This document shows positions 19,601 to 26,059 of a stretch of 64,000 nucleotides of DNA, in pieces; the first letter of the stretch is position 1; each line of letters opens with the position of its first letter. The translations under genes were made by a program, and so were the position numbers. Source of the stretch: an uncultured Clostridia bacterium (GTDB taxonomy: Bacteria; Bacillota; Clostridia; TANB77; CAG-508); NCBI GenBank assembly GCA_934130975.1, contig CAKOYU010000004.1, positions 40,136-104,135 on the forward strand. Direction: 5' to 3'. The notes beneath the pieces are model-generated. The model made no database searches, was not told where the DNA came from, and was given only the letters and a program-made list of their open reading frames with translations.

Positions 19601-21337
19601 AGGATCTGTTGGAATTGTTTCTCCTGTTGCTACTGCTTCATTATGAATTAATTTTTCTACATTTCCTTGAACATCCTTTTCATAATTTACTATATATCTA
19701 ACTGTTATTTCTGCTTTATCAGCTTCTTTCTTATCTGTTCCTGCTTTTAAATCTCCAATAATTAATTTTCCATCATTATTTTTAGCTATTGTCTTTATCT
19801 CTCCATTTATAGTTAAAGCTTCTATAGTTACATATTCAAGTTTTTCTTCAAGTATCACATTAGTTAAATCTACACTACCTGTATTGGTTACTGTTATTTT
19901 ATATTCTATTGCGTCACCTGCTTGAACTTTTTTATCCTTTCCTATACTTTCTTTGTCTCTTTTGATATCAGCAACTTCTTTTAAAACTTTTATATCTGCC
20001 GTATCTATTTTATCTGGATTTGTAGGTTCTCCCCCTACTGTTGCTATATTTTTGATTTTTCCACTTATGTCTTTTACTTCTACAATAAATGTTCTTTCAA
20101 TTGTACTATTGGCCTCTAGTTCTAAATTCCATGAAATTTGTTTTCTATTATCTGTAACTGTTGTTATTTTTCCACCATCCGTTACAGAATCTTCTACTAA
20201 TTCTGTTCCTACTGGTACTGTATCTTCTATTGTTGTTTTTCCTGAGATATCTCCTGTATTTGTAGCTGTTATAGTATATTTTATTTTGTCTCCTAATTTG
20301 GCTACTTCTAGGCCTTCTTTTACTTCAACATTGTCTCTTTCTACTATTTTGCTTGATTTTTTAGCGTTTATAATTGATGTTTTTTCTTCATTACTTTCTT
20401 TACCATTGACTATTGCCGCATTTGATATTGTACCTGTTGCATTTTCATTAACTTTTACCGTAAATTTAACTTCTATTGATTCTTTTGCTGGTACAGTTAC
20501 AATCCATTTTAAGCCTATAACTGTATCATTTTCTAATATTGTTGTTCCTGAATTTTGAGCATCATCAATAGAAACAAAAGTTGTTTGTTCTGGAATTTTA
20601 TCTGTTATTTCTATATTTTTTAACTCTTGTTCTCCATTATTTGTAACTTTTATTGTATATGTAATATTTTTATTGGCATATACTAATTTATCTTCACCTA
20701 CACCAGTTGTAGCTGTTTTTTCTACTGTAAAATCTGGTGTTTGTGGTATTATTTTATCTGCTACTGCAGAATTTACAGCAATAACGCTTGATGGTGTCCA
20801 CCAATCCCAGAAATCTCTTGATACAAGTCTTTCTTGTTCTTCTACTCTTGTTATTGTTGTTTCTCCAACTTGATTTACATCTGTATTTGTTGTTACATTT
20901 TCTGCATTATTATTGGCTGCTGGGTTATTTATAGCATTTACGTTATTATTTGTTGTTGCTGTATTATCTGCAACATTTCCATTATTGTTTGCTGCTGTGT
21001 TATCTGCAGCATTTCCATTATTATTTGTTGTTGTTGTGTCATCTGCAACATTTTCATTATTGTTTGTTGTTTCTGCATTGTCTGCAACATTTTGATTATT
21101 ATCTTCAGTTGTTTTATTTTCTTCTGCCTTATTCTCATCAGATTCTTGAACATCATTAGCTTTATTCTCTTCTGCTGTTTGTGTTTCACTAGATGATTGA
21201 TTTCCATCAACAGCCTCTGTACTACCTTTATCAGCTAAGAATATTCCTACTGATAAACCAGCTATAAACAACAAAACTATAACAGTTACTATCGCTATAA
21301 TAGTTTTTTTGCTTACGGTATTTGATTTATCCGCCAT
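13628..21337 (-). CDS. Giant surface protein: N-terminal anchor, DUF11, 12 Cna-B repeats, C-terminal VWA
   Basis: 2569 residues. Order: cytosolic tail and membrane helix (~12-34); Asn/Thr/Ala-rich spacer (~40-150); four DUF11-type modules (~195-720); twelve Cna-B-type repeats (~735-1880), ten with the signature W-x-D-x(3)-QDGIRP, two divergent; another DUF11-like module (~1910-2000); a von Willebrand A domain (~2200-2480) with MIDAS motif DTSGS; end at residue 2569. No C-terminal LPxTG, hydrophobic stretch or basic tail, so it is apparently held by its N-terminal helix. Cna-B modules often carry Lys-Asn isopeptide bonds. Downstream of a sortase (21 bp). RBS AGGGGGG. Likely adhesin or pilus-like stalk with a ligand-binding tip; ligand unknown. 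Confidence 0.9.
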   Translation of the reverse strand: MADKSNTVSKKTIIAIVTVIVLLFIAGLSVGIFLADKGSTEAVDGNQSSSETQTAEENKANDVQESDENKAEENKTTEDNNQNVADNAETTNNNENVADDTTTTNNNGNAADNTAANNNGNVADNTATTNNNVNAINNPAANNNAENVTTNTDVNQVGETTITRVEEQERLVSRDFWDWWTPSSVIAVNSAVADKIIPQTPDFTVEKTATTGVGEDKLVYANKNITYTIKVTNNGEQELKNIEITDKIPEQTTFVSIDDAQNSGTTILENDTVIGLKWIVTVPAKESIEVKFTVKVNENATGTISNAAIVNGKESNEEKTSIINAKKSSKIVERDNVEVKEGLEVAKLGDKIKYTITATNTGDISGKTTIEDTVPVGTELVEDSVTDGGKITTVTDNRKQISWNLELEANSTIERTFIVEVKDISGKIKNIATVGGEPTNPDKIDTADIKVLKEVADIKRDKESIGKDKKVQAGDAIEYKITVTNTGSVDLTNVILEEKLEYVTIEALTINGEIKTIAKNNDGKLIIGDLKAGTDKKEADKAEITVRYIVNYEKDVQGNVEKLIHNEAVATGETIPTDPDKTPETVTDKDEKDVPVDEVKSLTISKTATKIKVKDSAEFVDAQNVKVRPGDIVEYTIIITNTGNTTLENITVTDSLKVTVNGKEKTVDLSTGVSTIAVIPSLSAVSGENTTTIFTYYTVTKEDTVDANPIKNVAKATVPDGPTEESHEEVPVNPDTSVSVKKVWNDNENQDGIRPEKITISLWADDKKVDTATISGTEYTFTRLPKYKADGSGEIVYTVAEDDVPDYTIESITGTAESGYIITNRHIVEKTNVAVVKKWKDSNNQDGIRPTSIIVKLMNGTIEVARETLSEANNWTYTFKDLDKKAKGEDIDYTIEEINVSGYTSAISGNIENGYKITNTHQVEKKNIKVSKAWNDANNQDGIRPRVINVRLKADGEIVPGKKVTLNESNKWNAEFTGLDKNKNGKEIQYTVEEEEDVPGYTPVISGDAKNGYVIKNSHTPEVTSVKVQKVWEDVSNQDGIRPDSITVRLKANGTEVADKVLTLNDTNQWSGTFEELPKKAKGQKINYTVVEDAVKGYTTSIIGNAKQEYIIVNTHEVEKTSIEVSKAWEDDGNRDGIRPENVVINLVANDVVLDKKSVILNEKNNWSAKFDGLDKKANGKDIRYSVVENNVPKGYEVSSIDIQNSNKFIVTNKHTTDVTSITIRKSWDDANNQDGIRPTSIHAKLIADGIVKETVELNEANNWQHQFTNLPVNKDGEHITYTIDEVEDITGYTKHIEGTTIQNTHTPEVINIPVSKVWEDKDDQDGKRPTKVDVVLKANNQIVDGMELNAENNWNGVFANKPKNANGKEIKYTIQEINVKNYDSVVSGDVANGYKITNTHEVEKTSVRVSKAWNDGGNQDGIRPSSIIVRLEANGTEVATKILDASNQWAGTFEELDKKANGKNIKYTIKEDSVDGYATEITGNAKNGYLITNTHKPEITSVKVNKIWDDANNQDGKRPTEVTITLKGNNKFIQTIELNNKNEWTHTFKNLPKKAGGKDIEYTVEEDNIENGYKSNITKKAESGYEYDITNSYTPEKVSINVTKEWDDNNNQDGIRPENVVIDLYADNTIVEGNTITLSEANGWNTTISDLPKYKSGKEIQYTFRENEVKGYKYSITGSIEQGVVIKNTHTPETLDIPVSKKWENIDNDAARNEYLISSIILQVKNGDKVVAEKTVGEKAVESKDIAGNWKWTFKGLPKYEAGKLINYTVAEKAVNEEEQVKLDNYYKANINQETKIITNKFDPSNLPDTKTVVLTKIWDDSSNKYRTRPSSVEFTVDGKNYTLTSENDENVKENSTDIWTITTNLPKYDVNGNEISYNATEKTVPTGYEKVSEEGLTVTNRANELINKTAYKADANGNIGSPATNKDTFAANETVYYKITLTNAGSEPISKTVTDEIPLRLTLNTVDGKTGESGTTDKGDNWTVTKNDKEQSVVTWEVKGLAAGETRELIIKATVVAEAEYKDICNKTIDGTTAYTAKLFVRKDGKVPYEGSGTGYDASLYTGELGTVYLNSSDLHYDTNANLKNDDLYYLIKNNNIITDMVAKGITRTQLVDALKTNGTTLADDEVVVWYVIKNESDGYHIDGVIRKISSLTEITNTAFTDKVSSDSTIKLEDIEIGQRGSITVKSITSSTDTVSTPMDVVFVLDTSGSMTYTLEGKNETAVEDSRAKAMVNAVNSSIKTIMSKNKDSRVGVVGFSGDASTIIPLGNYAQGINYLTREYSAGDWWNGSSQTIKSNVGNKSSRQVTGGTNTQSGIKLGAEMLTSNQNTTTATVTLKDGTTKTITRTPLLILVTDGEPTYYYASETATGKVNGHGYTKETDENYYYWTLRTAKYCKKQITNKYYKNTDKTAKVFTIGIGLDGNEAVAMLDPTADKVNACNNNNSQQRALYNLITNNGTAPGAYSYADGSKTGEITESDLTDFLNTSIDSSSENEENRAITVEESKARRVELGNINTSKEFELKIGGKTYSSISTAQSAGYLKKDSKGYYIDLTKVERSTDVAVTYWVN

Positions 21338-21358
21338 TTTAATTCCCCCCTAAATTAA

Positions 21359-21973
21359 CTATATTTCTTGCGCTTTCAATATTAGTCTTTGTCTATTTCC
21401 ATTTGTGCATGTAATTAATGTTACTTCTCTTACATGTTCATCTTTGGGTAATAAAATGTTTACATCATTTGGTGTTGTTGTAAAAATGTCATAAATTGAA
21501 TATTGAATTGTTTTTCCTGTTAGATCTGTTAATTCTACAATATCTCCTTTATTAAGATTTTTAGTTTTTCCAAACATTGTACCACTTTTATTATTATGAC
21601 CCGCTATTGATAAATTTCCATAATCGTTTACTTTTTCGCCCCAATATTTTATTATAGAAACCTTCATTGGTTCTTTTGCATTTTCTGGGTCTATATTACC
21701 AATTTCTAATATTGGATATTCAATGTTTATTTTAGGAATTTTAACTATTCCTATTACTTTATAGCCTTTATATTCTAATTGTTCTTGTGATTCTCCCGTA
21801 TTTTCTGAAAAATCTATGTTACTAAAAGCTTCTATTGTTTCTTGGCTTTCTTTTTCGTTTTCATATTCACATATGTATTTATGCACTATCATACCAGCTA
21901 CCACAATTGCCACTATTAATAACATACTAAAAATCGCCTTATAAATTTTAAATTCTAGACTATTTTTCTTCAT
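21359..21973 (-). CDS. Sortase
   Basis: 204 residues. N-terminal membrane helix (~13-31), then a sortase barrel: IGIVKIPKINIEYPI, catalytic His in LSIAGHNN, catalytic Cys in TLITCTNGNRQR with the following Arg. The C-terminus ends just after the active site, resembling class A/D-type transpeptidases; the class cannot be fixed by eye. Its ATG lies within the last codons of the upstream surface-protein gene (14-bp overlap), so translation is coupled. Substrate candidate is that upstream protein. Confidence 0.9.
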   Translation of the reverse strand: MKKNSLEFKIYKAIFSMLLIVAIVVAGMIVHKYICEYENEKESQETIEAFSNIDFSENTGESQEQLEYKGYKVIGIVKIPKINIEYPILEIGNIDPENAKEPMKVSIIKYWGEKVNDYGNLSIAGHNNKSGTMFGKTKNLNKGDIVELTDLTGKTIQYSIYDIFTTTPNDVNILLPKDEHVREVTLITCTNGNRQRLILKAQEI

Positions 21974-22985
21974 CTTTTTTGTTTATTTTTTTCATTCTAA
22001 TAAATACTATTATTAATGCTACTACTACTACTGCTAATATAACTATTAGCGCAATACTGTCATATGTTATTGGTAGTCTTGTGGTTTCTTGTGTTTTTAT
22101 TTGTTCTTTCACTGCATTTGGTTCATAATCATAATATTCTTGTAAGAATTGTGCATCTGTTGTTTCTCCATCTTTTGCAACTTTTTTCAAAAATACTATA
22201 TATTTATCTCCAACACCATTGTTTTGTTCTGTTGACTCTGGTTGTTTTACTTCCATATTTTCAACTTCTTGCCAATTTGCTTCATTAATTAGTTTTGAAT
22301 ATAAACTATAGAATTGTTCATTTTCTTGAACTTTTTGGTACATATCCATTCCGTCATATTCTTTATTAAGTTTTTCTGCTAATTCAACTAATTTTGCATA
22401 ATCTGCTGAGTCTGTTGTTTTTACTCTTTGATAATAATATGTAGCATCTTTACTATCTGTGATTTTTACATATCCTGCTTTAGAAATTTCTTTTACCCCA
22501 TCTATATTTTCATTTCTAACAGGATCTGTTGATTCAGTGTTTTCTTTAGAAGTAGATATTTCTACTGCTATTCTTTTTGTTGTATTTTCTATTATATTTA
22601 TATTTTCCTTGGTTAACGAGTTCTCGAATTCTATTTGAACTCCATCTAGAATTAAATTTTCTTTTTCATCTTTTGCCCACATATAAATTGGTTGATTCTT
22701 TAATTTTTCATAAGTTTCGGCATCTAAAAATGCGCCTTGATTTCCTCCCAAATCTGAGATTGAATTAATATAAGATAAATCCATTTTATTTGGATTAGCA
22801 TTATTAGTAAATGCATACTTAAAATTTTTGTCTGTGTAGTCTTTAATATATATCATATACTCATTTTCTTGAGTGTTTACTACAGAGACATTTTCGTTTG
22901 TCGCTAGAACTACTATTGGTGTTATTACTATAATGAAAATAATAGCAAAAGCACCAAATAATTTGATGATTTTTTTGTTCATCAT
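21960..22985 (-). CDS. Exported protein with LPxT-like C-terminal sorting signal
   Basis: About 341 residues from ATG 22985 (GGGGTGG RBS; a GTG at 22994 sits in the RBS). Signal peptide/helix ~5-30. C-terminus: LPITYDS, hydrophobic helix, then RMKKINKKDEEK, the pattern of a cell-wall sorting signal though with Tyr in place of the usual Gly after LPxT. The middle is unrecognised, acidic, with an YYQRVKTTDS segment. First gene of the operon with sortase and giant protein, hence the probable dedicated sortase substrate. Confidence 0.75.
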   Translation of the reverse strand: MMNKKIIKLFGAFAIIFIIVITPIVVLATNENVSVVNTQENEYMIYIKDYTDKNFKYAFTNNANPNKMDLSYINSISDLGGNQGAFLDAETYEKLKNQPIYMWAKDEKENLILDGVQIEFENSLTKENINIIENTTKRIAVEISTSKENTESTDPVRNENIDGVKEISKAGYVKITDSKDATYYYQRVKTTDSADYAKLVELAEKLNKEYDGMDMYQKVQENEQFYSLYSKLINEANWQEVENMEVKQPESTEQNNGVGDKYIVFLKKVAKDGETTDAQFLQEYYDYEPNAVKEQIKTQETTRLPITYDSIALIVILAVVVVALIIVFIRMKKINKKDEEK

Positions 22986-23023
22986 ATGCTCCACCCCTTT
23001 ATATTATTATTTTTTACGGCATC

Positions 23024-23052
23024 ATTATATTATAAAAAGCTTAAATTGTAAA
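23024..23052 (-). promoter_or_regulatory. Promoter of the sortase/surface operon
   Basis: TTTACA (23047-23052), 17-bp spacer, TATAAT (23024-23029) on the minus strand, about 40 bp before the first start codon. Confidence 0.75.
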
Positions 23053-23080
23053 TACTTTTTCCATAATTTTACTATATTGT

Positions 23081-23116
23081 AAAAGCCCAGCACATTTTTA
23101 ATGTACTGGGCTTTTT
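23081..23116. terminator. Terminator of glgP (bidirectional)
   Basis: AAAAGCCCAG-(T/C)ACAT arms around a 5-nt loop with T-run on the minus strand; lies between the phosphorylase stop and the promoter of the surface operon. Confidence 0.88.
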
Positions 23117-23155
23117 AAATAATTTTTCACACTAATTTTGAAATAGAATTTTTTC

Positions 23156-25723
23156 TTATTTTTCAATCCATTTTACTAAATCCATATTTTCACTATCTAA
23201 TAACATTTCATTTTGAGGCATAACTCTAAATGAATATCCATAATTTCCACCTGTAGTTAATTTAATTTTAGCTACATAATAATATTTTTTATTTTCCGCT
23301 TCTTTTCCTTCCATTTTCATTGGAATTATTTGAACATCTTGTACAGTTCCATTTTCTAAGAATTTTCCGTAATATACTTCAACTCTAATTGAATCTGGGT
23401 CAATATTAGGTAATGTTACTGCACACCTTACATCTATTTCTGCACCTGCATCTACAGTAATATTATCTGCATTATTTTCCACTTGTTCAATTTGTATATC
23501 TTTCCAATTGGCATACATACTTGCTTTCCAAGAATCAAATTCTGTAACTCTGTCTAAATCATTATAATATTTTTTAGTTAAGTTGCATAATGGTATATAC
23601 AATTTATTTGTATAATCAACTAACATTCTTGCTGTACTATATTGCCCACCTGTTGAAATTATTGAATTTTTCATATATTCCATCCATGTTTTTGAAATTC
23701 CATCTTTGTCTTTATTATAATATGTTGGGATAATCTTATTTTCTAATGTATAATATATGCTTTCACTATCAGCTATATCTTGTTCTTCGTATGACGCATA
23801 TTCTTTATTAGTTCCAATTGACCATCCATTTTTTTGGTTATATCCTTCAGCCCACCATCCATCTAATATACTAAAGTTTACAACTCCATTTACAGATGCT
23901 TTTTGTCCACTTGTTCCTGATGCTTCCATTGGTCTTCTTGGGTTATTTAGCCATACATCAACACCACTTACCATATATCTTGATATTTCTATATTATAAT
24001 TTTCTAATATAAATATCTTTCCTTTAAATTGTGGCTTCATTGATATTTCGTGAATATATTTAATTAATTCTGCACCTTCTCTATCTGCTGGATGTGCTTT
24101 TCCTGCAAATATTAATTGAACTGGTCTATTTTCATCATTTAAGATTTGTGTTATTCTTTCCAAATCTTTAAATATTAATGTTGCTCTTTTATATGTTGCA
24201 AATCTTCTTGCAAACCCTATTGTTAAGGCTTTTGGATCTAGTTTTGATGTCATTTCGTTTATTTCATCATAACTTACGCCTTCACGTCTTAATCTTTTTG
24301 TCACATTTTCTTTAACTAGTGCTAATAATTTTTCTTTTCTTTCAATGTGTACTTCCCATAATTTATCATCTGGAATTGTTTTTATTTTTTCCCATACTGA
24401 ATTTTCATGAATATTGTCTTGCCAATATGGTATTAAATATTTGTTGTATAATTCTTTTAATTTTGGTGCTAACCATGTACATGTATGAACACCATTTGTT
24501 ACATATGTTATTGGAGATTCACTTGGTGCTATATGTGGCCATACATCTGCAAATAACTCTCTTGATACTTCTCCGTGTAATTTACTTACACCATTTTTCT
24601 TTCCAGCGATTTTTAATGCAAATATTCCCATATTAAATCCTGGTTCTAGTCCTTCACAAGGTTTCATTCCTAATTTTAAGAATTCTTCTCTTGTTAATCC
24701 TAATCTTGGCCAAAAGTCTTTGAAATATTTTTCTACTAGTCCTGTTGGGAATATGTCATTTCCTGCAGGTACTGGTGTATGTGTTGTAAATACTGTTTTT
24801 GATGACGCTATATCTCTTGCTACATCAAATGATACTTGTTTTTCTTTTATTGTATTTTTTATCAATTCTAAGTTTAAGAATGCAGAATGTCCTTCATTCA
24901 TATGATAAACTGTTGGTGTTAACCCTAATCTTCTTAATAGATTTACTCCTCCCATACCAAGTATTATTTCTTGTCTAATTCTCATTTCTTGGTCTCCACC
25001 ATATAAACGAGCTGTTGTATCTCTGTCTTCATCATTATTTATATCTATGTCTGAATCCATTAAATATAATTTAATTCTTCCTACATTTATTTCCCATACT
25101 TTTAAATATATTCTTCTTTTTGGAAATTTAATAAATAATATTAAATCATTTCCATCTATATCTTTTACTGGTGTTATTGGTAAATCATATAAATCTAAAT
25201 CTCTATATTCTGGTCTTTGCATTCCATATCTATCTATTACTTGGTTAAAATATCCATTTTTATATAATAATCCAACTGCTACAAGTGGAATTCCTAAATC
25301 ACTTGCTGATTTTAAATGATCTCCTGATAATATTCCAAGCCCTCCTGAATATATTGCTATTGTTTGATCTAAACCATATTCTGCTGAAAAATATGCTATT
25401 AAATCATTTCTATTGTCTGGATATTTTGAGTTAAACCATGTATTTTTACTATTCATATATGCATCAAAATTACTTACTATTTTGTCATATTCTTTTACAA
25501 ATGCTACATCTTTTGATGCTTTCTCTAATTTTTCTTGATCTACTGCTTTTAAAAATTTTACTGGGTTTTTGTTACATCTTTCCCATAAATCTATATCTAT
25601 TATTTTGAATAGTCTTAGGAATTCTGTATTCCAAGACCACCATAAATTATTTGCTATTTCTGTTATTCTACCTATTCTCTTTGGTAATTGTGGGTTTACT
25701 GTTATTCTATTGAATACATACAT
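23156..25723 (-). CDS. glgP: Alpha-glucan (glycogen) phosphorylase, DUF3417 type
   Basis: 855 residues. N-terminal DUF3417 (PKRIGRITEIANNLWWSWN) followed by the GT35 catalytic region, the short phosphorylase form known from Thermotoga and many Clostridia. The PLP lysine is in EASGTSGQKASVNG. Releases glucose-1-phosphate from alpha-1,4-glucan. RBS AGGAGG. The extra C-terminal ~100 residues (after ~755, DAGAEIDVRCAVTLP) are the family's beta-rich tail. Works with the GH57 branching enzyme and the debranching enzyme in this window. Confidence 0.94.
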   Translation of the reverse strand: MYVFNRITVNPQLPKRIGRITEIANNLWWSWNTEFLRLFKIIDIDLWERCNKNPVKFLKAVDQEKLEKASKDVAFVKEYDKIVSNFDAYMNSKNTWFNSKYPDNRNDLIAYFSAEYGLDQTIAIYSGGLGILSGDHLKSASDLGIPLVAVGLLYKNGYFNQVIDRYGMQRPEYRDLDLYDLPITPVKDIDGNDLILFIKFPKRRIYLKVWEINVGRIKLYLMDSDIDINNDEDRDTTARLYGGDQEMRIRQEIILGMGGVNLLRRLGLTPTVYHMNEGHSAFLNLELIKNTIKEKQVSFDVARDIASSKTVFTTHTPVPAGNDIFPTGLVEKYFKDFWPRLGLTREEFLKLGMKPCEGLEPGFNMGIFALKIAGKKNGVSKLHGEVSRELFADVWPHIAPSESPITYVTNGVHTCTWLAPKLKELYNKYLIPYWQDNIHENSVWEKIKTIPDDKLWEVHIERKEKLLALVKENVTKRLRREGVSYDEINEMTSKLDPKALTIGFARRFATYKRATLIFKDLERITQILNDENRPVQLIFAGKAHPADREGAELIKYIHEISMKPQFKGKIFILENYNIEISRYMVSGVDVWLNNPRRPMEASGTSGQKASVNGVVNFSILDGWWAEGYNQKNGWSIGTNKEYASYEEQDIADSESIYYTLENKIIPTYYNKDKDGISKTWMEYMKNSIISTGGQYSTARMLVDYTNKLYIPLCNLTKKYYNDLDRVTEFDSWKASMYANWKDIQIEQVENNADNITVDAGAEIDVRCAVTLPNIDPDSIRVEVYYGKFLENGTVQDVQIIPMKMEGKEAENKKYYYVAKIKLTTGGNYGYSFRVMPQNEMLLDSENMDLVKWIEK

Positions 25724-25890
25724 TTTTATTTTTCCTCCTATGTTTTTTATACTACTCTTTTGAGTACTTTTTTCTTTTTGTTAATCACAATTATTATCTA
25801 CTACTTTTCTTTTTTTGTCAATATTTAATTTCGAGTTTTTTTGTCTTTCGCATATTATTTTTTTACAATTCACAGTAATTTTTTATAAAG

Positions 25891-26042
25891 TTTAAGAAAT
25901 TAATAATATATTGTTTTGTAAATACCGCGTAAGCGATCAAATGAGCGTAGCGAATGCGAAATGGAGCAATCTACATACTAACTTTTTAATATGAAGATTG
26001 CGACACCAAGGTATTAAAAAACAATATATTATTAATTTATAA
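25891..26042. repeat. Palindromic dispersed repeat, family A copy 2 (MITE-like)
   Basis: Perfect 21-bp terminal inverted repeats at 25897-25917 and 26018-26038. Interior matches copy 1 at 10.36 kb almost base for base (ACCGCGTAAGCGA, CAAATGAGC, ATGGAGCAATCTACATAC). Fills the gap between the phosphorylase and PBP genes. Confidence 0.88.
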
Positions 26043-26059
26043 AATAACTCTAATATAAC

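Noticed and set aside
15154..20558. Many long open frames on the plus strand opposite the giant surface gene
   Set aside because: They are antisense shadows of the repetitive minus-strand gene, hydrophobic or compositionally odd and without RBS.
20834..21196. Cys/Ile-rich open frame opposite the Asn-rich spacer
   Set aside because: Antisense translation of Asn/Thr codons; no RBS or promoter.
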